Shown: one piece after another, positions 27,102 to 35,676 of the stretch
Numbering within the stretch: the stretch's first letter is position 1
How the letters are laid out: each line of letters opens with the position of its first letter
Source: Alphaproteobacteria bacterium Ga0077535
Lineage (GTDB): Bacteria > Pseudomonadota > Alphaproteobacteria > Caulobacterales > Aquidulcibacteraceae
Length of the DNA stretch: 64,000 nucleotides
Direction: 5' to 3'
Assembly (NCBI GenBank): GCA_001464425.1
Contig: LNEK01000007.1
Span: 36,246 to 100,245, forward strand
Translations under genes and position numbers: made by a program
The notes under the pieces: model-generated
Database searches by the model: none
What the model saw: only the letters and a program-made list of their open reading frames with translations
Told to the model about the DNA's origin: nothing

Positions 27102-28925
27102 ATGTTCAACCGCCTTACGTTCAATCGCCGTAAAACTCTTCTCTCCGCGGGCGTTGCGCTCACTGCGATAGCGCTCTGCGCCGGGGCCGTCCTCATGGCT
27201 GGGGCGCCGCCGGCTTATGCGCGCAGCATTTCGCGCGAACTTCGGATCTGCCAGACGCAAGCCAATTCACGGGCGCTTGAAGCGTGCTCTTATGTGATCG
27301 GCCGACGCGGCGGCGCCAGTATCGCCCAGATGGAGGCGGCCTATAGCGCGCGGGCTGAGATTCATGCGCGCTTTGGCGATGTCCGCGCCGCTGCGGCCGA
27401 TTTCGAACGCGCGGTCGAGCTTAATCCAGAAGCAGGCGAGATCTGGCTCCGGCTCGGGCAACTCAATCTTGAGAGCGCCGAGATCGCCGCCGCCGAAAGC
27501 GCTTTTTTGCGCGCCGAGGCGCTTGCGGCGGGAGATTTAGAATTGGCGGCGCGCGCGCTTATCGGGCGCGGCGAAGTCCTGCGCCGTCAGGGTCAATTGG
27601 ACGGCGCCTCCAGCGCCTTTCAGCAGGCGATTTATCAGAGCGATGATGATCGCGTCCGCGCCTTGGGTTATCTCGGCGAGGGCCGTGTGCGCGCCGAGGA
27701 GGGCGATAGCGACGGCGCCGTCAGCGCCTTTATGGCTGCGGTGCGGCGCGACAGCGCCTCCGGTGAAATTCAATATGCGTTGGGCGCCGCCTTAGCAGCG
27801 AGGGCGTCACTCTATAGCGGCCTCGCCTTCGAGGAAGATTCCGAGGCGGCCGTCAGCGCTTTCGAGCGGGCGCTCAGCGCCTATCGAGAAAGCGGCGCTG
27901 GCGCGCGCAGCCGCAGCGACATTTTCCGTGCAATCGGCGCGGTCGAGCTTGAGCGTCATCGCCGAACCGACATGGCCGGGGCATTGGAGCGGGCCCTGCG
28001 CGCCTACGCGCAAGCGGTCGACGCAGATCCCGCCAATGCGGATGCGCTTGCGGGCCGGGCGGCGGCGCGGGCGGCCTCGCCCAATGGGCGCGCCGCTGCT
28101 TTAGCCGATATGGATGCGGCGCTCAGACTGCGGCCAAGCGACGGCGAACTTTATCGCGCCCGCGGCGACATCAATTGGCAGGCCGGCGAAGGCGTCGCCG
28201 CCATGCGTGACTACGACGCCGCTCTGCAGCGCGGCGCCGCCAACGGCTATGAACTCTACATCCGCCGTGGGCGGCTCTATCTTCAATTTGCAGATTATCC
28301 GCGCGCGCATCAAAGCTTTGATCGGGCTTTGGCGTTGGCTGAGGCGGACACATTGCCGGCAGGCGCCGATCGCAGCGCCGCGATCGCAGAGGCGCTGCTC
28401 GGACGCGCTGAAGCCGGCTGGCGCACGCTCGATGCGCCCGGTGTGCATCTTAGATCTGCGGCGCTCGCGGCCGTGGCCGACGCCGATCGCGCGGCGCGTG
28501 AGGCGCCGTCGCAAGTCCGCTTCGAGGTCGGTCGTTGCCTTGCGCGTGTCGTCGCCGGCGGTCACTGGGACGCCGCGCGCGTCGCCTGCCGGGCTGCGGT
28601 CGAACAAGCGCAATATGTAGGCGGCGACGATCTTGCCAATGCGGTGGCGGCGCGGGCGTTGTTTGAACTGAAAATGGCGCTCGCCGGACCGGTCAGCGCC
28701 AATGAACGACGCCGCTACCTTGCGGCGGCCGAACAAAGCTTTGGCGCAGCTTCTGACGCCGACGCCATAGAGGCGCGGTCGTTGGCGTTGTTCGGGCGCA
28801 GTGTTGCAGTGAGTTGCCAGCAACGCGTGAATGAAGCGGGGCGCTATGCGCGCGAGGCGCTAGCGCTCGACCGCGGCGTTGCTGCGAGATTTGAGGCCTA
28901 TCGCATGCCGAGGTGTGACGTATGA
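27102..28925 (+). CDS. secreted TPR-repeat protein
   Basis: A signal peptide is evident (RRKTLLSAGVALTAIALCAG through AYA, cleavage near residue 40). The mature protein is built of TPR-like helical pairs, for example ARFGDVRAAAADFERAVELN and ARGDINWQAGEGVAAMRDYD, extending over most of its length. It is likely a periplasmic scaffold. The stop overlaps the start of the next gene by four bases (ATGA). The pair may form a complex, since the partner is a single-pass membrane protein. The precise role is not known. Confidence 0.8.
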   Translation: MFNRLTFNRRKTLLSAGVALTAIALCAGAVLMAGAPPAYARSISRELRICQTQANSRALEACSYVIGRRGGASIAQMEAAYSARAEIHARFGDVRAAAADFERAVELNPEAGEIWLRLGQLNLESAEIAAAESAFLRAEALAAGDLELAARALIGRGEVLRRQGQLDGASSAFQQAIYQSDDDRVRALGYLGEGRVRAEEGDSDGAVSAFMAAVRRDSASGEIQYALGAALAARASLYSGLAFEEDSEAAVSAFERALSAYRESGAGARSRSDIFRAIGAVELERHRRTDMAGALERALRAYAQAVDADPANADALAGRAAARAASPNGRAAALADMDAALRLRPSDGELYRARGDINWQAGEGVAAMRDYDAALQRGAANGYELYIRRGRLYLQFADYPRAHQSFDRALALAEADTLPAGADRSAAIAEALLGRAEAGWRTLDAPGVHLRSAALAAVADADRAAREAPSQVRFEVGRCLARVVAGGHWDAARVACRAAVEQAQYVGGDDLANAVAARALFELKMALAGPVSANERRRYLAAAEQSFGAASDADAIEARSLALFGRSVAVSCQQRVNEAGRYAREALALDRGVAARFEAYRMPRCDV

Positions 28926-29887
28926 TCAGAAAATCCAATGCGCGCCTGCCATCGACGGCATTGGTCGACGCCGTCGGCGCGAGCCCAATCTTGATTTCAC
29001 CACTTGCGGAAGTGCGTGTGCGTGTGAGCTCGGCGTTAGACGTCGATTGGGCTGACCCGCCGCATCGCGATGATGCGATCCGCACCGTCGTCAAAGCTTG
29101 CGAGCAGGTGTTTGAAGCGGCGCCCGGCAGTTTTTCGCAAACGGTTGAGCCGTCCGGACCAGCCGATCCTGATTTGAATGTCCGCATCGTGATGGCGGCG
29201 CCGGTCACTGATCAGGCTGAGGAGCTGTTGCGTCAGCGCCGTCATGAGCTTGAGCAACAATTGCAGACCAAACTCCGTGTTAATTTTGGATGGGAGCAAG
29301 CCGCCGTGTCCGCCAAAGTCGAGCCACATCCGTCTTTTCCGCTGCAGCACGCGCCCGTACGTCGCCCGGCCGGCGCGCCCGTCCAGGCCGGTGGGCTTAC
29401 AGTCTACTATCCAAACGAGGTCACGGGTCCTGCCGTTGCGCCCGTCATCGTAGGCGTGCCTCAGCATGGCGAGACGCATTATGCCGAGACCCATCGTGAC
29501 GACCGTTCGCGCTTTACGGGTTGGTTCGGCGCGCTCTGCGCCGTTGGGCTTGCGATCGCGGTCGCACTGACCGTCGGTCCCTTGCTCGACCGGCTCGATG
29601 AGAAAACCAATGAGATCGAAATCATGCGTGTCGATCACGATTGGGAACTCGCCATGCGCGCCCAAGAAATCGAGACGCTGGAAAAGGAAAATCTGCGCCT
29701 GAGCGAACTCGCCTCGGAGCTGGCGCAGCGCCGCCCGGCGCCGGTGCGGGTCAATCGTCCCGCGCAGGGGCTTCCCGACACCGACCGGCTGGCGCAGCGT
29801 CAGGCGCTGCCCGACACCGATCAGCGCGTCGCGACGCGCGAGGCGCCAGCGCCGCAGGGCGTCGCGCTCGCGAGCACAAGTCCTTAG
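28922..29887 (+). CDS. single-pass membrane protein with coiled-coil, unknown function
   Basis: The N-terminal 200 residues look cytoplasmic and include a charged helical part (EELLRQRRHELEQQLQTKL). One membrane segment spans about residues 201-222 (FGALCAVGLAIAVALTVGPL). A coiled-coil follows (about 225-270), and then a Pro/Arg-rich tail containing two LPDTD(R/Q) repeats. No family was recognised. Overlap with the TPR gene suggests joint function at the envelope. Confidence 0.7.
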   Translation: MIRKSNARLPSTALVDAVGASPILISPLAEVRVRVSSALDVDWADPPHRDDAIRTVVKACEQVFEAAPGSFSQTVEPSGPADPDLNVRIVMAAPVTDQAEELLRQRRHELEQQLQTKLRVNFGWEQAAVSAKVEPHPSFPLQHAPVRRPAGAPVQAGGLTVYYPNEVTGPAVAPVIVGVPQHGETHYAETHRDDRSRFTGWFGALCAVGLAIAVALTVGPLLDRLDEKTNEIEIMRVDHDWELAMRAQEIETLEKENLRLSELASELAQRRPAPVRVNRPAQGLPDTDRLAQRQALPDTDQRVATREAPAPQGVALASTSP

Positions 29888-29937
29888 CCAATATTATAAG
29901 GCTCTGCTAAAAGGCCGCCGCGGGGGAATGGGCGGCA

Positions 29938-31320
29938 ATGAGTGCGAAGGCAGGCGTCCTCGGCGACGGGGGCGGCGACGATACGCAGAATGCAGAGCAG
30001 GCGCGGGCGATCGGCGCGCGGCTTGATGCACTGCCGGTTACCTCGTTCCACCATATCTTGGCCTGCGTGATCGCCATCGGGCTGATCGTCGATAGCGTCG
30101 ACATAGCCATCAGCGCCAGCATCGCCGGGGCGCTTTTGCATACTGGTTTTACCGACATGAACGGCGTCGCCGCTTTAGCGATGGCGACAAGTCTTGGGCT
30201 TGGCCTCGGCGGACTCGCAATGGGCGTCCTCGCCGATCGCTTCGGCCGCGCCACGATGATGCGCTACAATATGGCGGTTATCGCAATCTGCGGGATAGGC
30301 GCAGCTTTGGCGGCGACGTTCGAGCAGCTTTTGGCGTGGCGGGGGCTCACAGCGTTCGCTCTCGGCGGCGAGACCATCTTGGCGTACGGCATGTTGACGG
30401 AGTTCATGCCAGCGCGCTTGCGCGGACGTTGGTTGGCGTGGGTGGCTTTGCTCGCCAGTGTCGGCCTGCCGCTCAGCATGGCGATGGCCTATTGGATCGC
30501 GCCGCTCGAACACGGCTGGCGCTGGCTGCTGGCGGCGCCGGCCTTGGCCGCGATTTTCATCTTCGCCTTGCGATTTGTGTTGCCGGAATCGCCGCTTTGG
30601 CTGGCGGCGCGGGCGAGGCTGGCGGCGGCAAAAGCGATTGTCGAAAAACTGGAACGCGGCGCCGTCGCCGCGGGAAAACCAGCGCCGGTCGGTGTTTCTG
30701 CGGCGCGCGAGGAAGCGGCGCGCCCGCATCCCGCGCCAGATCGTCGGCGGGGTTTCGCCAGCCGACTTTTGGTGGCGAGCGCTGTCCATATCGGCGCGAT
30801 GACGGCGATGTTTGGCTTTGTCAGTTGGCTGCCGGCGTTTTTCGTCTCAGCCGGGCGCGATGTTGCAGATTCTGCGCTCTTTTCTGCGGTGATGACGGCA
30901 GGTGCGCCGTTTGGCGCGGCGGCGGCGCTCTGGCTCAGCGATCGGTTCGAGCGAAAGTGGATGTTGGTGGCCGGCGCGTTCGGCGCGTGTGTGCTCGGGG
31001 CCGGATACGCCGCCGCAGTTTCCGATCAGATGATTATGGGCCTTGGCTTTTTGACTGTGGTTGCGATCTATTTCTTCGCCACGGTCGGCATGTTCACTTA
31101 CGTGCCCGAACTCTTCGCAACGCGCGTGCGACTGCGCGCTTTGGGCGGCGTCTCGGCCGTCGGCCGCGGCGCTGCATTCTTGCTGCCGCTGCTGATCGCG
31201 CCGCTCTTTGCCGTTGCGGGCCAGGCTGGCGTCATCGCGTTCGTCGCTAGCGTCCTGGCCGTCCAGGCGCTCTTGGTTTGGAGCTTTGGACCGCGCACCA
31301 AAGCGCGTCCGTTGCTGTGA
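29938..31320 (+). CDS. MFS transporter
   Basis: There are about 12 hydrophobic segments. The conserved loop 2-3 motif reads GVLADRFGRATMM, the motif after segment 5 reads FMPARLRGRWLAW, and PESPLWLAARARL follows segment 6. These are features of the sugar/aromatic-acid porter branch of the major facilitator superfamily. The central cytoplasmic loop is about 60 residues long. The substrate cannot be inferred. The start is the ATG at 29938, 50 bp after the previous gene. Confidence 0.85.
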   Translation: MSAKAGVLGDGGGDDTQNAEQARAIGARLDALPVTSFHHILACVIAIGLIVDSVDIAISASIAGALLHTGFTDMNGVAALAMATSLGLGLGGLAMGVLADRFGRATMMRYNMAVIAICGIGAALAATFEQLLAWRGLTAFALGGETILAYGMLTEFMPARLRGRWLAWVALLASVGLPLSMAMAYWIAPLEHGWRWLLAAPALAAIFIFALRFVLPESPLWLAARARLAAAKAIVEKLERGAVAAGKPAPVGVSAAREEAARPHPAPDRRRGFASRLLVASAVHIGAMTAMFGFVSWLPAFFVSAGRDVADSALFSAVMTAGAPFGAAAALWLSDRFERKWMLVAGAFGACVLGAGYAAAVSDQMIMGLGFLTVVAIYFFATVGMFTYVPELFATRVRLRALGGVSAVGRGAAFLLPLLIAPLFAVAGQAGVIAFVASVLAVQALLVWSFGPRTKARPLL

Positions 31321-31384
31321 GCCTGCACGAACGGACCAGGGCGCGCGCGGGGCTCACGCGATCGCGGCGTTTGCGCCCCGCAGA

Positions 31385-33571
31385 ATGGTATGGTGCAAAG
31401 CGGCAAAAGGCGCGGCGCGCGCACAAACGGAAGACCTGAAATTGGACGCCGCAGATAAAGCAGGGCCGGTCGGGTATCTCTTCACCGACATCGACGCCAG
31501 CACCGAAAAGTGGGAACGGGCGCCGCTGCTCATGCGGCGTGCGCTTGCGCGCCACGATGCGCTCATCGACGCCGCCGTCGCCAAACATGGCGGACGCATC
31601 CACGACCGGGCGGGGGACGGCGTGTTCGCGATTTTCAACGGCGGCGATCCGTTGGCGTGCGCGGTTGAAATCCAATTGTCGCTGCAAAGTGCAGACTGGG
31701 AGGTTACGGGCGGCCTTAAGGTGCGCATCGGCGTCCACTGCGCCCCAAACGCCCCAGACGTCCCAGACGCCACGAGCGATCAGGTCGATCAGGTGATCGC
31801 CAATCGGGCAGCGCGCGTCATGTTGGCGGCTTGGCCCGGGCAGATTTTGGTGAGCGCGGTTGCGATGAGCGTTTACAGCGCCCCGCCTGAGTGTGAGTTC
31901 GCTGATCTCGGCGCGCATCGCTTGAAGGGCATAGACGAGCCGCTCCGGCTTTTCGGCCTCATCCATCCGCGCTTTGAGGTGCGTGAGTTTCCGCCGCCGC
32001 GCAGCCTTACAGCGCCGGTCCAGTCCGCGCCGGTGCAAAGTGAGCCGATCTATGGCCGCGACGCCGAATTGCGGGCGGCGCTGGAGGCGCTCGCGCAACC
32101 GTCCAGCATGCTGACGCTGACCGGCGCCGGCGGGGCGGGCAAGACGAGGCTGGCGCTCGAAATTGCTGCAAGCTTGCCCAAGGCTTTGCCAGTCTGTTTT
32201 GTCGATCTTGCAAATGAGCAGAGTGTCGAAGCGTTGAAGGGGGCGCTGGCGTCAGCTTTGCGCCTGCCGCTCTCGGGCGACGCCTCTGGCGAAGATCAAA
32301 TCATCGCGTACTTGCGCGAGCGTAGCTTGGTTGTGGTTCTGGATAATGCGGACGCCGTTGCGGGCGCTGCCGATTTCCTAGATCAGGTGCTCGAGGCATG
32401 CCACGAGATCCGGTTTCTGGTGACACGCCGCGAGCCCGTTGGCGGCGCCCGCGAACGAATTATCCGTCTTGCGGGTCTGCCATCGCCCGCCAGCGGAGAG
32501 GCGATCTCGACCGCGCCGGCCGCCGTATTGTTCGCGCAGGCGGCGCGCCGCTTCGACAGCGATTTTTCACTCAACGCCGATGACTTTGCAGCGTTCGTCG
32601 AAGTTTGTGAGGCGGTGGGCGGCAGCCCCTTGGCGCTGCACTTGGTGGCGCAGTGGACCAAGTTCATGTCGCTTCGCGACATCGCCAAAAATCTGAACGA
32701 CGGCTTGGGATTTCTCGATGAGCTGAGCGGCGCGGGGGACGGACAGCGCAGCTTATTGCGTGTGTTCGAGGGCTCGTGGGCGCTTTTGTCCGATCCCTTG
32801 CGCGCAGCCTTAGCGCGGCTTTCGGTGTTTCGCGGCGGCTTTGATCTGGAGGCGGCGCGGGCGGTGGCCGAGCTCGATGCGCCGGTCCTCGATATTCTGG
32901 ACCGAAAGTGTCTGATTGAGAGCCGTGGCCGCGGCCGGTTCGTGCTGCATCCGCTCTTGCATGAGTATGCATTCGGAAAACTGAAGGCAGCTGAAGTGAG
33001 TGCGATCGGCGGCACGCAAGCGCGCCATAGCGCTTATTTCCTCGCATTAGCGCAATCATGCTTTGTGCAAGCCCGCAGTGCGTCGGGTGTGTCGGCGCGC
33101 AATCGCTTTCAAGCCGAGTCGGCCAATGTGCGCGCGGCGTGGACGTATCTTGCAGCGCGCGGAGAGGAGGCGCTGCTGCGTGAAAACGCCGAGGCGGTGT
33201 TTTACGCGTGCGCGCTCTGCTATGCCTACGTTGAATGCGACGCGCTCTTTTCAACGCCGGTGCAAACGCCCGAACTCGCCGCCTATTTTTCGGCCCTGCG
33301 CGCCAATAGCGCCGTGCAGCAATGTAAGTATGAGCAGGGTGCGGCCTTGGCGGGCGAGGCGCTCGCCGGTGCGGGTGGAGACTGGGTCGTCGCCGCGCAC
33401 GCCCATCAGGCGCTCGGCAATATCGCTCATACGAAAGGCAAAGCGCCTGAAGCGCGTCAGCATTACGGGCAGGCGCTGGCGCTCCGCGAAAGCGGCGGCG
33501 ACGACTTCGGTCGTTTCTACACCGTGATGTCGATGGCGATGTTGGCTGTGCAGGAGACGGTTCAAATGTAG
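31385..33571 (+). CDS. class III nucleotide cyclase fused to an AAA/NB-ARC-type ATPase with TPR tail
   Basis: A cyclase homology domain occupies about residues 28-200. It has metal-binding Asp35 (FTDID) and Asp78 (AGDGVFAIF) and the transition-state pair Asn140/Arg144 (ANRAARVM). The position that usually holds the adenine-selecting Lys, four residues before Asp78, is Asp. An ATPase domain follows, with the P-loop GAGGAGKT near 248-255 and LVVVLDNAD as Walker B. A winged-helix and short TPR region end the protein at residue 728. The layout resembles mycobacterial cyclase-ATPase regulators but lacks a LuxR HTH. The ATG at 31385 avoids overlap with the MFS gene. Confidence 0.82.
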   Translation: MVWCKAAKGAARAQTEDLKLDAADKAGPVGYLFTDIDASTEKWERAPLLMRRALARHDALIDAAVAKHGGRIHDRAGDGVFAIFNGGDPLACAVEIQLSLQSADWEVTGGLKVRIGVHCAPNAPDVPDATSDQVDQVIANRAARVMLAAWPGQILVSAVAMSVYSAPPECEFADLGAHRLKGIDEPLRLFGLIHPRFEVREFPPPRSLTAPVQSAPVQSEPIYGRDAELRAALEALAQPSSMLTLTGAGGAGKTRLALEIAASLPKALPVCFVDLANEQSVEALKGALASALRLPLSGDASGEDQIIAYLRERSLVVVLDNADAVAGAADFLDQVLEACHEIRFLVTRREPVGGARERIIRLAGLPSPASGEAISTAPAAVLFAQAARRFDSDFSLNADDFAAFVEVCEAVGGSPLALHLVAQWTKFMSLRDIAKNLNDGLGFLDELSGAGDGQRSLLRVFEGSWALLSDPLRAALARLSVFRGGFDLEAARAVAELDAPVLDILDRKCLIESRGRGRFVLHPLLHEYAFGKLKAAEVSAIGGTQARHSAYFLALAQSCFVQARSASGVSARNRFQAESANVRAAWTYLAARGEEALLRENAEAVFYACALCYAYVECDALFSTPVQTPELAAYFSALRANSAVQQCKYEQGAALAGEALAGAGGDWVVAAHAHQALGNIAHTKGKAPEARQHYGQALALRESGGDDFGRFYTVMSMAMLAVQETVQM

Positions 33572-34078
33572 AATTGTTGGGCTGGAGTTTGGGCGCTCCG
33601 GCGGAATTTCTGTCCTTTTGCCGCGAACTGTCCGCCGGCACCGGCGCACATGGCGTCCAGGAGCGCCCGGTTGTGGGGCTCGGCAAGATTTGTTGGGCAA
33701 GCACGCTTGGCCGCGGCGGGGCTACGGTTCTGTTCGCGTTTTATGATCGCGACACCGAGGCCAGCAATTTGCGCCCGATCGCGGACATGGCGCAAAAATG
33801 CGTTAGGGCACGGGCCAAGCACGAGACTCCAGGCGCGCGCACGCACTGAATGTGCGCGTCATTTCCCCCTCGTTTTCAATCCCTGACCCGCCGGGAGAGG
33901 GCGAAGTTGGCCCATGAATGCGGGTCGCGAGCCTGCACGCGCGCCGCGGCGCAGCGATCGAGAATGTGAGATGTGTCGTGTCTTCTTCGACACGGTTTAG
34001 TGTTGCGTTCGATGCGCGCCCAGGTTCTAAAGTCTCGTCGGCTCGGCAGGTCCGAGCGTGTGGGGCGGGCGCGTGTAG
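33572..34078. other. intergenic region without a confident gene
   Basis: Open frames exist on both strands between 33562 and 33849 (91 and 94 codons), but neither resembles a known family and they overlap each other. They could be a decayed continuation of the TPR tail. The part from 33850 to 34078 shows no recognisable structure. Confidence 0.4.
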
Positions 34079-34447
34079 ATGGACAGCAGAAGCGCAGGCG
34101 ATTTCGACCGCCAGCTAGGTGAGCAGGTGCGCTTGCGTAGGCTCGAGATCGGCATGTCCCAAGAGCGTTTGGCGCAATTGCTTGGGGTCACCTTTCAGCA
34201 AGTCCAAAAATACGAAAAGGGCGTCAACCGCATTGCGGCGAGCCGGCTCTTTGACATCGCCGCCGCCCTCGACGTGCCGGTGAACCGCTTCTTCGAGGCG
34301 CTCGCCGGCGCGACGCCATTCAGCGTCAATTGCGAGCGGCCGAAAGGCGCCGACGAATTGCTTCGCCTCTACGGCGCCATCCCAAGCGTAAGCGTGCGCC
34401 GACGCGTTATCGATCTGGTGCGCGTCATGGCTGCAGAGAGCGAGTGA
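34079..34447 (+). CDS. XRE-family regulator (alphaproteobacterial type)
   Basis: The HTH spans about residues 14-70: VRLRRLEIGMSQERLAQLLG, then VTFQQVQKYEKGVNRIAASR. The TFQQVQKYEKG recognition helix is a hallmark of a large alphaproteobacterial group. A C-terminal segment ELLRLYGAIPSVSVRRRVIDL matches that group too. It lies 270 bp upstream of the lasso precursor genes on the same strand, so it is a candidate regulator of the cluster, though this is inference from position only. Confidence 0.85.
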   Translation: MDSRSAGDFDRQLGEQVRLRRLEIGMSQERLAQLLGVTFQQVQKYEKGVNRIAASRLFDIAAALDVPVNRFFEALAGATPFSVNCERPKGADELLRLYGAIPSVSVRRRVIDLVRVMAAESE

Positions 34448-34653
34448 TGGCGCTCGCCTGTAGCTGTGTTGCGCGGCGCTGACGCCAGCGCGTGCCGATC
34501 GCTTAACAGCGTGCTTCAAAATTTCAGAGCGCTTGCATATGGGCCACGTGAGCACGGCGGTCTCGCGCAAGTAGTTGGCGTGACGCCGCGGGCGCGCAAG
34601 AGCGGTGGCCCCGCGGTCTTCGCGTCCCCTAACTGATCTTCATACTGATCGAT

Positions 34654-34703
34654 TGGGAGATCATCCCACACGCGATCATGGTCCTGTTGGGTGAACTTCA
34701 CCC
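34654..34703 (+). promoter_or_regulatory. inverted repeats upstream of the first lasso precursor
   Basis: GGGTGAA-C-TTCACCC (34689-34703) is a perfect 15-bp palindrome immediately before the AGGAGA ribosome-binding site at 34705-34710. A second repeat TGGGA-GATCA-TCCCA lies at 34654-34668. The first could be an operator or an mRNA hairpin controlling access to the ribosome-binding site. The rest of the 34448-34717 region shows no clear -35/-10 pair. Confidence 0.5.
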
Positions 34704-34717
34704 GAGGAGAAAAAGCC

Positions 34718-34846
34718 ATGACCGCTACCAACGACACGCGCGATGACGTCATCGATCTCGGCGCGGCGAGCGAGATCACTTTGGGCTTCAACGGCTCGCC
34801 CGTTGAAGCTCTGACGATCCCGGACCGCCAAGACAAGCAAGGCTGA
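34718..34846 (+). CDS. lasso peptide precursor 1
   Basis: This 42-codon gene encodes a leader of 22 residues ending LGAASEITL and a predicted core starting at Gly23: ring GFNGSPVE, tail ALTIPDRQDKQG. The leader has Thr at the penultimate position, as required by lasso leader peptidases. The core has Gly1 and an acidic residue at position 8 that could form the isopeptide bond, giving an 8-residue ring and a 12-residue tail. The ribosome-binding site AGGAGA lies 7 bases upstream. The second precursor and the B and C genes follow directly. Cleavage after Leu22 is predicted, not proven. Confidence 0.88.
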   Translation: MTATNDTRDDVIDLGAASEITLGFNGSPVEALTIPDRQDKQG

Positions 34847-34851
34847 TTGGA

Positions 34852-34884
34852 GACGGCGTACGGCGCTGTGCGCCGTGCGCCGTC
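34852..34884 (+). promoter_or_regulatory. hairpin between the two precursor genes
   Basis: GACGGCG-T-ACGGCG pairs with CGCCGT-G-CGCCGTC, with a CTGTG loop. This is a 14-pair stem counting one U-G wobble. It begins 5 bases after the stop of precursor 1. There is no U-tract, so it may attenuate or stabilise the precursor mRNA rather than terminate it. Confidence 0.6.
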
Positions 34885-34923
34885 CTTGGCTGCGCGACCG
34901 ATAGATCACAACAGGAGCAGATC

Positions 34924-35049
34924 ATGACCAAGCCCATCGAAGCCGAGGACGACATGGTTGAACTCGGCGCCGCCAGCGACATCACGCTTGGCTATGCGGG
35001 CGGCCCGTTCGAAAGCTGGCTGATGCCAGACATGCAAGACCACCCGTAA
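34924..35049 (+). CDS. lasso peptide precursor 2
   Basis: This 41-codon gene is a paralogue of precursor 1. The leader ends LGAASDITL (22 residues, penultimate Thr). The predicted core is ring GYAGGPFE and tail SWLMPDMQDHP, 19 residues, again with Gly1 and Glu8. The two leaders share the pattern DD-hydrophobic-hydrophobic-acidic-LGAAS-acidic-ITL. A ribosome-binding site (AGGAGC) lies 7 bases before the ATG. Its TAA overlaps the ATG of the B gene by one base, so translation is coupled. Trp10 and Phe7 or Met12 could act as steric locks, which is speculative. Confidence 0.88.
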   Translation: MTKPIEAEDDMVELGAASDITLGYAGGPFESWLMPDMQDHP

Positions 35050-35675
35050 TGACGAGACGAGACGGCGCGCCGCACGACCGTGGCGCGCCGAGCTTGGTGA
35101 TGTCGGATTATGTTTGGACTGGACGCGCCTACGTCCAAGCGCTTGGCCACGTCGCCATCATCTTGGACCTTGTCGGTGATCGCTATTTTCGCGTGGCGCT
35201 CGACACATCGCCACCAGGCGTCGCTCCTGCGGAATTCAACGCTGCAGCGCAGGAGCGCCTATCTGACGCCGGGCTGCTGCAGCGGCGCGACCGGCGGCGC
35301 GATCCCGCACCCTCGCACGACGCATTTGCTGTGCTTCATGCATGCGCGTGGGCGCACCTACATCTCCGTGCCAAACGATTGCACCACGCGATAGCGCAGC
35401 TTGCCTACCTCAAAGCGCTTGGACGTGAGGACAAAGGGATCGAGGCTCGGCAGGCTTTCGAAAAATGGCGCCCGCTCTATCCGCACGATTATGTCTGTCT
35501 GATCGACTCGCTTGCGCTCGCCCGATACTTGCTGCGGAGCGGCATGCGGCCGGATTTTGTGATCGGTGTGCGCGACGCGCCGTTCTCCGCGCATGCCTGG
35601 GTCGCGCTCGACGGCGAGGTCGTCAACGACCGGCTCGGTCAGTGGGCGAGCTATCATCCGATCTTGGCGGTTTGA
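35049..35675 (+). CDS. lasso peptide leader-recognition and protease protein B
   Basis: The N-terminal part (about residues 18-75, AIILDLVGDRYFRVAL) resembles the PqqD-like recognition element that binds the leader. The C-terminal part is a transglutaminase-like cysteine protease with Cys near 150 (YVCLIDSLALA), His near 181 (FSAHAWVALDG) and Asp in GEVVNDR. The fused form of about 208 residues is the usual proteobacterial arrangement, whereas Gram-positive clusters split it. It starts at the ATG overlapping the precursor 2 stop; an internal ATG at 35100 is possible. It cleaves the leader after the conserved Thr-Leu. Confidence 0.88.
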   Translation: MTRRDGAPHDRGAPSLVMSDYVWTGRAYVQALGHVAIILDLVGDRYFRVALDTSPPGVAPAEFNAAAQERLSDAGLLQRRDRRRDPAPSHDAFAVLHACAWAHLHLRAKRLHHAIAQLAYLKALGREDKGIEARQAFEKWRPLYPHDYVCLIDSLALARYLLRSGMRPDFVIGVRDAPFSAHAWVALDGEVVNDRLGQWASYHPILAV

Positions 35676-35676
35676 C

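Noticed and set aside
31500..31520. Match to the core of the palindromic repeat (CGAAAAGTGGGAA)
   Set aside because: It lies inside the cyclase coding sequence, encoding EKWE, and lacks the second arm.
33562..33849. Two opposing open frames of about 90 codons after the cyclase-ATPase gene
   Set aside because: They overlap each other, show no family resemblance and have no convincing ribosome-binding site.
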